Assembly: GCA_963575745.1 (NCBI GenBank)
Contig: CAUYUJ010020669.1
Span: forward strand, 1-64,000
Origin: Prorocentrum cordatum
Taxonomy: Eukaryota; Sar; Dinophyceae; Prorocentrales; Prorocentraceae
Direction of reading: 5' to 3'
DNA length: 64,000 nucleotides
Made by a program: the position numbers and the translations under genes. The notes beneath the pieces are model-generated. The model made no database searches. It saw only the letters and a program-made list of their open reading frames with translations, and was not told the DNA's origin. Of this stretch, positions 23,563-50,468 are shown piece by piece (the first letter of the stretch is position 1; each line of letters opens with the position of its first letter).

Positions 23563-23750
23563 GCATCAACAAAAACTTGTGGGGCTCCGCGCGGATTTCC
23601 CGGATCCGCGCTGGGTCCCCCCTCCCTGGCGCGCGGAGCGCGCCAGGGGCGCCGCCAGAGGCGCCGCCATGGGGGCCCAGGCGCAGATCCAAGAAACCCG
23701 CGCGGAGCGCGCAAAGTTTATGTTTATGGCGTTTTTTTGTTTGTTTTTCT
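23563..23750. mobile_element. Short TIR element, family TIR-6, copy 1
   Basis: Left arm GGGCTCCGCGCGGATTTC and right arm (reverse-complemented) GCGCTCCGCGCGGGTTTC, flanked outward by A-rich ends related to CATAAACATAAACTTT. About 190 bp. A better preserved copy is at 54424-54612. It lies just past the 3' end of the coiled-coil gene. Confidence 0.6.
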
Positions 23751-23914
23751 CCTGCGAGCTTCTCACCTCGTCACGGCACCTCCCCGTGACTGAGAGCCGC
23801 GTGAGGCTCACAGGACGGGCCAGCGCGGCCCGCGCGCGGCGCCGCGTTGCGGCGCGGCGGCCCTCGCTCGGCACGTGCACCGCTCGGCGCGGGCACCGCC
23901 GAGCCCGCGCAGGC

Positions 23915-41160
<17,246 letters not shown>

Positions 41161-41220
41161 GGTTGGGCACACGCGGCTCGCGAGCACGAGGCTACGCATT
41201 CGACCATGGGCCCCTCTTGA

Positions 41221-41443
41221 GCAGGGGCCGACCGTCCCGGCACTCCGATGGGCCTACCACGACATGTTCGTAGAACCCAACATTGTCAAATAACTGAAAC
41301 CATGTTCTTGAAACATAAACCCGATGTGTTGAAACAAGACAAACTCGACCAGAAATGTTCTATGAACACTTCGTGCAGACCACAAAAGATTAATTTCACA
41401 TTCTTCGGTGGGCCTACAGGCGAGCCAGGACGCTTCGCCACTG
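41221..41443. mobile_element. TIR element, family TIR-3, copy 2, just upstream of exon 1
   Basis: 223 bp, starting GCAGGGGCCGACCGTCC and ending CGCTTCGCCACTG. CTTGA flanks it at 41216-41220 and 41444-41448. It begins 61 bp upstream of the coiled-coil gene's ATG, so it could lie in the promoter or 5' untranslated region. Confidence 0.8.
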
Positions 41444-41458
41444 CTTGACACTGCCTCC

Positions 41459-41620
41459 CAAGGTTTTAGGCGGTCTTCGGCATGTGTTCAGCGGTTTCGG
41501 CTGTTTCTGGCGGTGTCCTGCGGTTTCTGGCAATCTTCGGCGGTTTCTGGCGGTCTTCGGTGCGAAAGCTGGGCGCTTGCGTTTAGCAAGGGGCCCATGA
41601 TCGAACACCTGACACGAAGG
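41459..41620 (+). repeat. GGCGGTCTTCG 11-mer repeat with 3' block shared with intron 4
   Basis: Degenerate GGTCTTCGGC / GGTTTCTGGC units followed by GCGAAAGCTGG, AGCAAGG and ATGATCGAACACCT, all also at about 29330-29480. Confidence 0.7.
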
Positions 41621-41959
41621 GCCGGCAGCTGCGTTGGAGGTTGTGAACTGCTGGAGCCAAACGTAAAGCAGCAAGGAGGAGTCAAGGAGGAGTTACGAGG
41701 CAACTTCTGAGAGGTCTTCGTCGGAACGATTGAATGCTTTCAGCCCAATTTTACCAATCATCCAGATCAACCCAGATGACACCCAAGATTAAGCTGGACT
41801 CGGCCGTGGAGTTAAACGGGAGCGGATTAGGCCTGTTTTCGACCACGGATGCACCAGCACCAGCGCTGATTTGAACCTCCCAGGGGTTGCATCCAAAACG
41901 AGGACCTGGCAGCTGCCCTGGAGACTGTGGACTGCTCGCGCCATGGTGGAACGGCAACG

Positions 41960-42545
41960 AGAAGGAGGAGGAGCAGCAGGAGAAGGACCAGTGTAAACCT
42001 AAGAGTCATCAGCGACGTTGGAATGAACACTCCCTCCATATTCCCTCTTCACAGACCCCTACAAGGATTCAATTCCACTGAGTGAACTGCCTCGTTGGAA
42101 GACAGCCGTTCGAAGACCCTGAAGCATGCCGAAACACTGTTCTCGGGGCTCCAACGCCACGGATCAACCTGACTGTTGCGTCTTGACGATCCCGAATCGT
42201 GCCGGAACGCCTTCCTGGGACTACGACGTCGCGAATCAACGTAACCGCTGAACCCTCATAATCCTGAATCTTTCCAGAAAGCACTACAACTCGTGCAAAT
42301 GTTGAAAAAGAATGCGCGCGGCGCAAAAGGCGAGAACCACAGTTTGAAAACAGCCCGCCCTCAATCCGTGAAACTCTTGCAAATCTTGACAACGATTGTG
42401 CGCGGCGCTAAAGTCAGAACCACATTTTGAAAGCGACCCGTCTTCCATCTGTGAAACGGTTGCCGATGTAAACTTCAGGGTCATAATTGGTAAGGAAGTA
42501 TCAGGCGAAACGCCCAGCCCGCCCTTTTGACCAGCCTCGGGGTGC
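41960..42545 (-). mobile_element. Dispersed repeat family A, copy 3 (inverted), with (GGA)n end
   Basis: On the minus strand it opens with GGGCGTTTCGCCTGATAC, continues with AATGTGGTTCTGAC / GCGCCGCGCACAATCG units, then ACGTTGATTCGCGACGTCG-type units, and ends GGTTTACACTGGTCC into imperfect CCT (plus strand GGA at 41960-41988). Confidence 0.65.
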
Positions 42546-43165
42546 GGCACGGAAACGTTATTCATAAGGAAAAGGAGCGGAGGAGGAGGAGCGAGGAGGA
42601 GGAGGAGGAACGAGGAGCGAGGAGCGAGGACTCGGAAAAACGGGTGCGGATTTTTCCCGAGGTCGCTGCCGGCCCCTCGTCGCCAGGGCTGGATGCGCCG
42701 AAAAATCCGAGTCAGGACGCATCCCAGGGAAAGTGCCGGAGCGCAGCGGCAGCGGCATCTGCCTCTATGTTGCTCCCATCGCACTCAGGGACTATATCCC
42801 AGAAATAATCTCGAGAACCCAGAAAAATCGAAACAATGTCGAACGGTTGATCGCCTCCCAGGGCCCGACACGTGAAACCCGTCAAGCTTCGCCTGGCCTC
42901 CTCGCGCCAGGGGAACAGCACGGTCGAGAAGGCCTCTGCAGGGGTAGCTCTCTCCAAAGAGCCGTCGAGACCTGGGGGCCCCCGCACTGTGCGCCGCCCT
43001 CCGCCCTGGAAGCAGGCAGATTTATCATGAAGTTCCAACCTCCCTTTTCTCCTCTCGTTCAGGCGAACAACCGGCCGAATTTCCGCCCCGAGTTTCGGCC
43101 ACGCTCGCAGGACACACTTTCTGCGACTGGCGACCGTGGTCTAACGTGATCTCTGGTGGATGTCA
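42546..43165. other. No recognised gene
   Basis: GGA-rich at 42575-42630, otherwise unassigned. Confidence 0.4.
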
Positions 43166-43275
43166 CCGTCTATGTATATATATATATATATATAAAAATA
43201 TATACGTATATATATATATAAAAGATTATTTACATATACGTATATGTATAATGTTTATATATATATATGAATTAG
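43166..43275. repeat. AT-rich (TA)n island
   Basis: Alternating TATATA with GTATA words, in strong contrast to the GC-rich surroundings. Confidence 0.9.
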
Positions 43276-43317
43276 AGCGGGGGGGGACGGCGGGAGGCCA
43301 AAGGAGGACGGAGAGTG

Positions 43318-43720
43318 CTCCTCCTCCTCCTCCTCCTCCTCCTCCTCCTCCTCCTCCTCGCTCATCGCTCATCGCTCATCGCTACTCCTCCTCCTCCTCC
43401 TCCTCCTCCTCCTCCTCCTCCTCGCTCCTCGCTCCTGTCCTCCTCCTCCTCCTCCTCCTCGCTCCTCGCTCCTCCTCCTCCCTCCTCCTCCTCCTCCTCG
43501 CTCCTCGCTCCTCGCTCCTCCTCCTCGCTCCTCGCTCCTACTCGATCCTCCTCGATCCTCGCTCTCCTCCTCCTCCTCCTCCTCCCTCCTCCCCTCCCCC
43601 TCCTCCTCCTCCTCCTCCCTCCTCTCCTCCTCCTCCTCCTCGCTCCTCGCTCCTCCTCCTCCTCCTCCTCCTCCTCCTCCTCCTCCTCCTCCTCCTCCTC
43701 CTCCGTCTCCTCCTCCTCCA
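43318..43720 (+). repeat. (CCT)n array with CTCGCTC units
   Basis: CCT blocks separated by GCTCCTCGCTCCT and GCTCATCGCTCATC words. Confidence 0.95.
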
Positions 43721-43812
43721 GGCGTCGCGAAGCAGCGGATGACGGCGTCGGGGCTCTGGAGAGCCCATTGTGCTGCATCTTCGTGGGACATTGTCTGTCC
43801 CATCGCGCTCCT

Positions 43813-43935
43813 ATCCACGTCGAATCCGCTTCGAGTCCAGGTCGAACGCGTCGAATCCATGTCGAATCCACGTCGAATCCGCGTCGAATCTATGCCGAAT
43901 CCACGTCGAATCCGCATCGAACCCACGTCGGACAC
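43813..43935 (+). repeat. Degenerate 12-mer repeat CGTCGAATCCAC
   Basis: About ten imperfect units such as GTCGAATCCACG and GTCGAATCCGCG. Confidence 0.8.
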
Positions 43936-44097
43936 GAGAAGCTTCAGCCATTCACAGAATAGGCAAAAAGGCCCGCCGAGGATGCAACGTGATGTCTGCG
44001 GCGTGCGCAGCCCGGGCGAGGTCGTATGCCTCGCTGTGGCGTCGCCGAGCACAATCGCCACGGCAGGATCGTGTCGCGACGACCTGCGCGCTGTTGA

Positions 44098-44323
44098 GCA
44101 GGGACCGACCGTCCTGGCATTCCTATAGTCCTACCACGACGTGTTCCTAGAACCCCAAAAACGTTCTGAGAACAGAAGCACTGTTCTTAGAATATGAACC
44201 CGATGTGACAAAACAAGACAGGCTCCGCAAGAACTGTTCTGAGAACATCTCGTGGAAACCCGAAGAGGTTCTTAGAACATTGTTTGGTAGGGCCTATAGG
44301 CGAGCCAGGACGCTTCGCCACTG
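44098..44323. mobile_element. TIR element, family TIR-3, copy 3
   Basis: 226 bp, GCAGGGACCGACCGTCC to CGCTTCGCCACTG, with inner arms around CCTATAG and GTTCTNAGAAC palindromes. No clear target duplication. Confidence 0.75.
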
Positions 44324-45100
44324 CACGACGCTGACCTCGGGCGCCGCGCGGGCGGCGCGCTCCCGGGCGCTCGCGGCCCCGAGCGCGGCGCAGCTCGCTC
44401 GCTGCCTGCCGGCTCTGGGCCGCCAGCGGCCCACGCGCGGGCCTCTGACGCCGCGCGGGCGGCTCGCTCCCGAGCGCTCGCGGCCCTGCGCAGATCAGTT
44501 GTTGTTTTTTTTTTTTGCGCGCGACCCCTTCGGGGGCCCTCTGGAATCGATATGGGGCCTCCGTGCGCGGCATACACCGCGCGCGGCTGGGTCCCCGCGA
44601 CGGAAGTGGGCGCTGCAAAACCTGTGGCGTTCGCCCACGGCCGTGTAGCTAGGTTGAAGAGCAGCTTGGTGCAGCGAGCACTTGGGCCCGGGCCGCGCGG
44701 CAGCCGCTCGAGGATCGGGGATGGACAGACCTCTCCCTTTAATAACACATGGTTTAGTGATAATCGACGTGTCACTGTTGGGGGTTCTGTCCACCCCAGA
44801 GAGGAGGGGCAAAAGAACCAGCCGGCACGGAGAGACCGGGTACGGACGTCGAGCCGGCCGAGTGCGGGCGGCAGGCACGGACACGCCGAGCGGCCCGCCC
44901 CCGCCGAGCGCGGGCGGGCCGGCGGACAAAACTGGGCGCTCCCGCGGCGCTCCGCGCTCCGCGCAGGGGGAGCCCCGAGTGCGCAGAGGAGGTCTTGGGG
45001 AGAGGGCCTCTGGGAGAATAGGGGATGTTGCCAGAGATCCAGAAACGGAACGACGAGAGCACACGAGGATCCAACGACTTGCCACCGAAGCCCTCCAGGC
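44324..45100. other. Unassigned, with a GGGGATGGACAGA inverted-repeat element
   Basis: GC-rich. At 44716-44803 GGGGATGGACAGACC faces TTCTGTCCACCCC around TTTAGTGATAATCGACGTGT; a second, interrupted copy is at 50302-50468. From 45100 down this is also the 3' flank of the malate dehydrogenase. Confidence 0.5.
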
Positions 45101-46086
45101 TCAGGCGGCGAACTCGTTGGCTGCGGCGTACTCAAGCCCCGCTGCGATCTCCTCCTTCAGCACGGGCTTGAGCGCCTCCAGGCGCCCCTTCTCGTAGTCG
45201 CTCAGGGGCCCCAGGTCGTGCACGGTCTCCACGCCGTCCTTGCCGAAGGTCACCTTGGAAGCAAAATACGGCAGGTCCGTGATCGTGGACTCCACGTAGG
45301 CGCACTCCGTCACGGGCGTGCCGGCCAGGCCGGACAGCACGGCCCGGCCGAGGCGGGCACCCGCGAAGGCCATGGAGAGGGTGGCGCTGCCCTTGCCGTT
45401 CTTCGCGGCCACCACGACGGTGCCCGCGTCCTGCACCTTCTTGTCCAGGTCGGGGACCTTGTCCGCGGGTATGGTCGCCCCCGCCGCGTCCTGGGAGAAG
45501 AGCGGCAGGATCGTGGTGCCCGCGTGCCCCCCGATGACCGGGATGGAGATGCCACCGACGGGCTGCCCGGTGACCTCGTGCACGAACTTCTCCGCGCGGA
45601 CGCAGTCCAGCGTGGTGATGCCGACGATCTTCTTCGGGTTCAGGCCCTTCTTCTTCCAGAGCTCGCACATCGCCGGCACCACCGAGTTCACGGGTTGACG
45701 ATCAAGGCCACGACGGCGTCGGGGCAGAACTTGGCGCAGGCCTCCACGATGTTCTTCGCGATGCCCGCGTTGATGTTCAGCAGATCCTTGCGGTCCTGTC
45801 CGGGCTTGCGCGGGACGCCCGCGGGTATCAGCACGAGGCTGCACCCGGTGAGGCACTCCTCGGCCTTGTCGATGGCGCGGTCGTCCTTGTCGAAGGCGTA
45901 GCCCTTGACCACGGCCTTGTGGTTGAGGTGCGACAGGTCAGCCGCCACGCCCTCCGCGGGCACCATCGCCAGGGTCAGGTCGTACACGCACAGCTCCGAC
46001 ACGTTGGGGTCCATGGCCATCAGCAGCGACAGGGGCTGCCCGATGCCGCCCGCGCCGCCGACCACGCAGACCTTGTAGTTGGCCAT
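45101..46086 (-). pseudogene. MDH: NAD-dependent malate dehydrogenase, intronless retrocopy with one frameshift
   Basis: Malate dehydrogenase oxidises malate to oxaloacetate with NAD. The minus-strand frame starts [17 protein letters not shown] with the nucleotide-binding GGAGGIG (residues 10-16) and D36 in VYDL, which favours NAD. The substrate loop VPRKPG (91-96) and INAG (105-108) follow. The frame stops at 45688-45690 just after VNP; the other frame continues with [15 protein letters not shown] (158-164), the catalytic His of GGHAG (188) and ends at TGA 45103-45101. One missing base, at about 45690, explains the break. Without it the protein would be 328 aa, normal for the mitochondrial/bacterial-type MDH. 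There are no introns, and a spliced leader copy stands 55 nt upstream of the ATG, so this is a reverse-transcribed mRNA. No targeting peptide precedes the nucleotide-binding strand, so a cytosolic source protein is likely. The frameshift may be real or a sequencing error. Confidence 0.9.
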
Positions 46087-46141
46087 TGCTGTGTCTGTGG
46101 CGGGCTCGGTCGCGTGAAGGGGTCAAGGGCAGGGCGGTGCA

Positions 46142-46163
46142 CTTGAGCCAAAATGGCTACGGA
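46142..46163 (-). other. Relic dinoflagellate spliced leader (22 nt)
   Basis: The minus strand reads TCCGTAGCCATTTTGG and then CTCAAG, a full match to the dinoflagellate spliced leader as I remember it (first base degenerate). Genomic genes normally lack it, because it is added by trans-splicing. Its presence 55 nt before the MDH start shows that this locus was copied from a mature mRNA. Confidence 0.92.
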
Positions 46164-46164
46164 A

Positions 46165-46390
46165 GTTGTTGTGTTTGTTGTTTGTTGTTGTTGTTGATGG
46201 TGTCGTTGCTGCTAATATTGTTGGCGTTGGTGTTGTTGTGATTGTTGTTAGTGTTAGTGTTGCTGGTGTTGGTGTTGTTGTTGTTGTTGGTGTGGTTGTT
46301 GTTGTTGTTGGTGTTGTTGTTGTTAGTGGTGTTGGTGTTGTTGGTGTTGTTGTTGTTGCTGTTGTTGTTGTTTATGTTATTTGTTTTGTG
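46165..46390 (+). repeat. (GTT)n-rich stretch
   Basis: GTT/GTG triplet variants over 220 bp directly upstream of the spliced leader copy (minus-strand sense). Confidence 0.9.
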
Positions 46391-46464
46391 TGTGCTTGTC
46401 CATAGTTCCCCACATGCTTGCTGGGGTTAAGGTTGTGTTATCTGCCGCACCGCGCCCGCGTCTC

Positions 46465-46895
46465 ACACACTCCTCCTCCTCCTCCTCCTCCTCCTCCTCC
46501 TCCTCCTCCTCCTCCTCCTCCTCCTCCTCCTCCTCCCTCCTCCTCCTCCCTCCTCCTCCTCCTCCCCCTCCTCTCCTTACTCCCTCAGCATACCGAGGAA
46601 CAAGCTTGGTGGGGTTCTGGTTCCCCACATGCTTAGTGGGCTTCTGGTTTTCTTCACAGCCGCGTCGCACCCGCGTCTTCCTGTCCTGGAACCTCCCTCC
46701 TCCCCTCCTCCCCTTTCTCCTCCTCCTCCTCCTCCTCCTCCTCCTCCTCCTCCGCCTCGTCCTCCGCCTCCTCCTCCTCACGCGCACATCACAGCTCAGA
46801 TCAGCACAGCTCAGCTCAGCTGAGTGCAGCTCAGCACGGCACAGCCTAGCACAGCACAGCACAGCTCAGCTCAGCTCAGCTCAGCTCAGCACAGC
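46465..46895 (+). repeat. (CCT)n blocks and CAGCTCAG pentamers
   Basis: CCT at 46471-46575 and 46716-46780; from 46795 to 46895 the sequence is mostly CAGCT/CAGCA pentamers leading into the minisatellite. Confidence 0.9.
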
Positions 46896-46896
46896 A

Positions 46897-49625
46897 CGGG
46901 GTGGTCTCTCACCGCGGCCGCTATCCACGACACTGTTTCTCGACGCCAGAGGGGGTGCGCGGGGGGTGGTCTTTCACCGCGGCCGCTATCCACGACACTG
47001 TTTCTCGACGCCAGTGGGGGTGCGCAGGGGGTGGTCTCTCACCGCGGCCGCTATCCACGACACTGTTTCTCGACGCCAGAGGGGAATGCGCAGGGGGTGG
47101 TCTCTCACCGCGGCCGCTATCCACGACACTGTTTCTCGACGCCAGAAGGGGTGCGCAGGGGGTGGTCTCTCACCGCGGCCGCTATCCACGACTCTGTTTC
47201 TCGACGCCAGTGGGGGTGCGCAGGGGGTGGTCTGTCACCGCGGCCGCTATCCACGACACTGTTTCTCGACGCCAGAGGGGGTGCGCAGGGGGTGGTGTCT
47301 CACCGCGGCCGCTATCAACGACACTGTTCCTCGACGCCAGAGGGGGTGCGCAGGGGGTGGTCTCTCACCGCGGCCGCTATCCACGACACTTTTCTCGACG
47401 CCAGAGGGGGTGCGCAGGGGGTGGTCTCTCACCGCGGCTATCCACGACACTTTCTCGACGCCAGAGGGGGTCGGGGTGGGCTCTCACGATCACTTCTCGA
47501 CGCAGAGGGGGTGCGCAGGGGGTGGTCTCTCACCGCGGCCGCTATCCACGACACTGTTTCTCGACGCCGGAGGGGGTGCGCAGGGGTGGTCTCCCACGCG
47601 GCCGCTATCCACGACACTGTTTCTCGACGCCAGAGGGGGTGCGCAGGGGGTGGTCTCTCACCGCGGCCGCTATCCACGACGCTTTCTCGACGCCAGGGGG
47701 TGCGCAGGGGGGGGGTGTCTCTCTGGTCTCTCACCGCTGCCGCTATCCACGACACTGTGTCTCGACGCCAGAGGGGGTGCGCAGGGGGTGGTCTCTCACA
47801 GCGGCCGGTATCCACGACACTGTTTCTCGACGCCACAAGGTGCGCAGGGGGGATCTCTCACCGCGGCCGCTATCCACGACACTGTTTCTCGACGCCAGAG
47901 GGGGTGCGCAGGGGGTGGTCTCTCACCGCGGCCGCTATCCACGACACTGCCGAAAACCCTGGCAGTCGCAACAATTTTTTCTCGACGCCAGAGGGGGTGC
48001 GCAGGGGGTGGTCTCTCACCGCGGCCGCTATCCACGACACTGTTTCTCGACGCCAGGGGGGTGCGCAGGGGTGGTCTCTCACCGCGGCCGCTATACGACA
48101 CTGTTTCTCGACGCCAGAGGGGGTGCGCAGGGGGTGGTCTTTCACCGCGGCCGCTATCCACGACACTGTTTCTCGACGCCAGAGGGGGTGCGCAGGGGGT
48201 GGTCTCTCACCGCGGCCGCTATCCACGACACTGCCGAAAAGCGTCGCAGGCGCGGCAATTTGTCGACGCCAGAGGGACGCCAGAGGGGGTGCGCAGGGGG
48301 TGGTCTCTCACCGCGGCCGCTATCCACGACACTGTTTCTCGACGCCAGAAGGGGTGCGCAGGGGGGTGGTCTCTCACCGCAGCCGCTATCCACGACACTG
48401 TCGAAAAACGTAGCAGGCGCGGCAATTTCTCGACGCCAGAAGGGGGTGCGCAGGGGGTGGTCTCTCACCGCGGCCGCTGTCCACGACACTGTTTCTCGAC
48501 GCCAGAGGGGAATGCGCAGGGGGTGGCCTCACCGGGGCCGCTATCCACGACAATGCCGAAAAGCCTCGCATGCGCGGCAATTTCTCGACGCCAGAGGGGG
48601 TGCGCAGGGGGTGGTCTCTCACCGCGGCCGCTATCCACGACACTGTCAAAAAGCCTCGCAGGCGTGGCAATGTCTCTGCGCCAGAGGGGGTGCGCAGGGG
48701 GTGGTCTCTCACCGCGGCCGCTATCCACGACACTGCCGAAAAGCCTAGCAAGCGCGGCAATTTCTCGACGCCACAAGGTGCGCAGGGAGTGGTCTCTCAC
48801 CGCGGCGACTATCCACGACACTGTCGAAAAGCCTCGCAGGCGCGACAATTGCTCGACACCAGAGGGGGCCAGAGGGGGTGCGCAGGAGTGGTCCCTCACC
48901 GCGGCCGCTATCCACGGCACTGCCGAAAAACCTAGCAAGCGCGGCAATTTCTCGACGCCCGAAGGGGATGCGCAGGGGGTGGTCTTTCACCGCGGCCGCT
49001 ATCCACGACACTGTCGAAAAGCCTCGCAGGCGCGGCAATTTCTCGACGCCAGAGGGGGTGCGCAGGGGGTGGTCTTCTCACCGCGGCCGCTATCCACGAC
49101 ACTGTCGAAAAGCCTCGCAGGCGCGGCAATCTCTCGACGCCAGGAGGGGGTGCGCAGGAGTGGTCTCTCACCGCGGCCGCTATCCACGACACTGTCGAAA
49201 AGCCTAGCAGGCGCGGCAATTTCTCGACGCCAGAAGGGGGTGCGCAGGGGATGGTCTTCTCACCGCGGCCGCTATCCACGACACTGTCGAAAAACCTCGC
49301 AGCGCGGCAATATCTCGACGCCAGAAGGGGGTGCGCAGGGGGTGGTCTCTCACCGCGGCCGCTATCCACGACACTGCCGAAAAGCGTCGCAAGCGCGGCA
49401 ATTTGTCGACGCCAGAGGGGGTGCGCAGGGGGTGGTCTCTCACCGCGGCCGCTATGCTTGACGTTCGTCCAGTCGCAGCAGGCATGGCATATTCTCGAGA
49501 TCATAGGGGGTGCACAAGGGGAAGTCTCTCACCGCGGCCGCTATCCGTGACTTTCGTCTAGGCACAGCAGGCATGGCATAGCCTCGAGAACATAGGGGGT
49601 GGTCTCTCACCGCGGCCGCTATTCG
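46897..49625 (+). repeat. Minisatellite of about 37 units, 65-bp and 90-bp forms
   Basis: Each unit has GGTGGTCTCTCACCGCGG, GCCGCTATCCACGACACTG, TCTCGACGCCAGAGGGGGTG and CGCAGGG. Up to about 47940 units are mostly 65 bp. Later units mostly carry an extra segment of about 25 bp (CGAAAAGCCTCGCAGGCGCGGCAA) and are about 90 bp. Most hold a NotI-type GCGGCCGC. The last three units (49440-49625) are diverged. Open frames of 529, 615 and 1026 codons run through it in all phases; these are by-products, as 65 is not a multiple of 3 and the translations just cycle. Confidence 0.95.
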
Positions 49626-50301
49626 TGACGGTCGGCCAGGCACAGCATGCGTGAACACGCGCGACCTTACATCAGTATGTGGGGCTCCTCGGTCGTGTAA
49701 TGTTTGTTTTATTTCTGTTTGCGGCCCTGCGCAGATCAATCGATGCCTGCCGGCTCGGGGCCGCTAGCCGCGTTCCGCCTCCGGCGACCGCCCCTCTCCG
49801 CCGCCCCGCCGCTCCGGCACGGCGCGAGCATGCCGCGCGCAGCTGGGAAAGCCTCGGGTCGGTGGGCACCGCTGCCGTTTGAGCGTTTGAGGTGGCCGTG
49901 CCGGCGTGCATTCGCTCCCGGATGCCGGGGGCGGAGGAACGATGAAGGCCAGGGCGAAGGGGGGAGCGAGGAAGGCGCAGGAGCAGAGGCGGAAAAGGCA
50001 AGCGGCGACAGGCGGAGAGAGGGGGGGAAGAAAGGGGAAGGAGGAGGGAGGAAGGGGGAAGACGGAAGGGGGGAGAGGGAGGAAGAGGATGGAGAACAGG
50101 ATGAGGGGAGAAAATTGGGAGAAAGGAGACGGCATCCTCCTTCCTACCCTGCCTCCTCCCACCGATACCTTCACAGCGGCAGCCCACACGAGCTCATAGA
50201 CCCTCGAGGGGCCACCCACGGCTGTAGCCGCAGAAGCCCGTTCGAGACTGCTGCAGCGGAAGGGGGGGGCCGGCGCGCCGATTCCTAGCCATCCTTTCTT
50301 C
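49626..50301. other. No recognised gene
   Basis: Purine-rich GGAGGAAGGGGG stretch at 49995-50125; nothing else recognised. Confidence 0.5.
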
Positions 50302-50468
50302 GGGGATGGACAGACCTCCCTTTAGTAAAACGTGGTTTAGTGAAAACGACCTCGGGCCCAAACCTGGCGGGCGCAAGCCTGGAAAATAACGGCCGCGGCG
50401 CCCTCTCGAGAACCGAAAACGGACAATTCACTAATCGACGTGTCACTGTTGGGGGTTCTGTCCAGCCC
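50302..50468. mobile_element. GGGGATGGACAGA inverted-repeat element with inner insertion
   Basis: Same ends as 44716-44803 (GGGGATGGACAGACC ... GGTTCTGTCCAGCCCC), but about 85 bp extra sit between TTTAGTGA and TCACTAATCGACG, flanked by inverted TGA/TCA. Looks like a nested insertion. Confidence 0.55.

Noticed and set aside
44552-45901. A 449-codon plus-strand open frame
   Set aside because: It is the antisense of the malate dehydrogenase, whose GC-rich third positions keep the opposite strand free of stops.
46897-49625. CRISPR-like array
   Set aside because: Units are repeated throughout with no unique spacers, length 65-90 bp, in a eukaryotic context with no cas genes.
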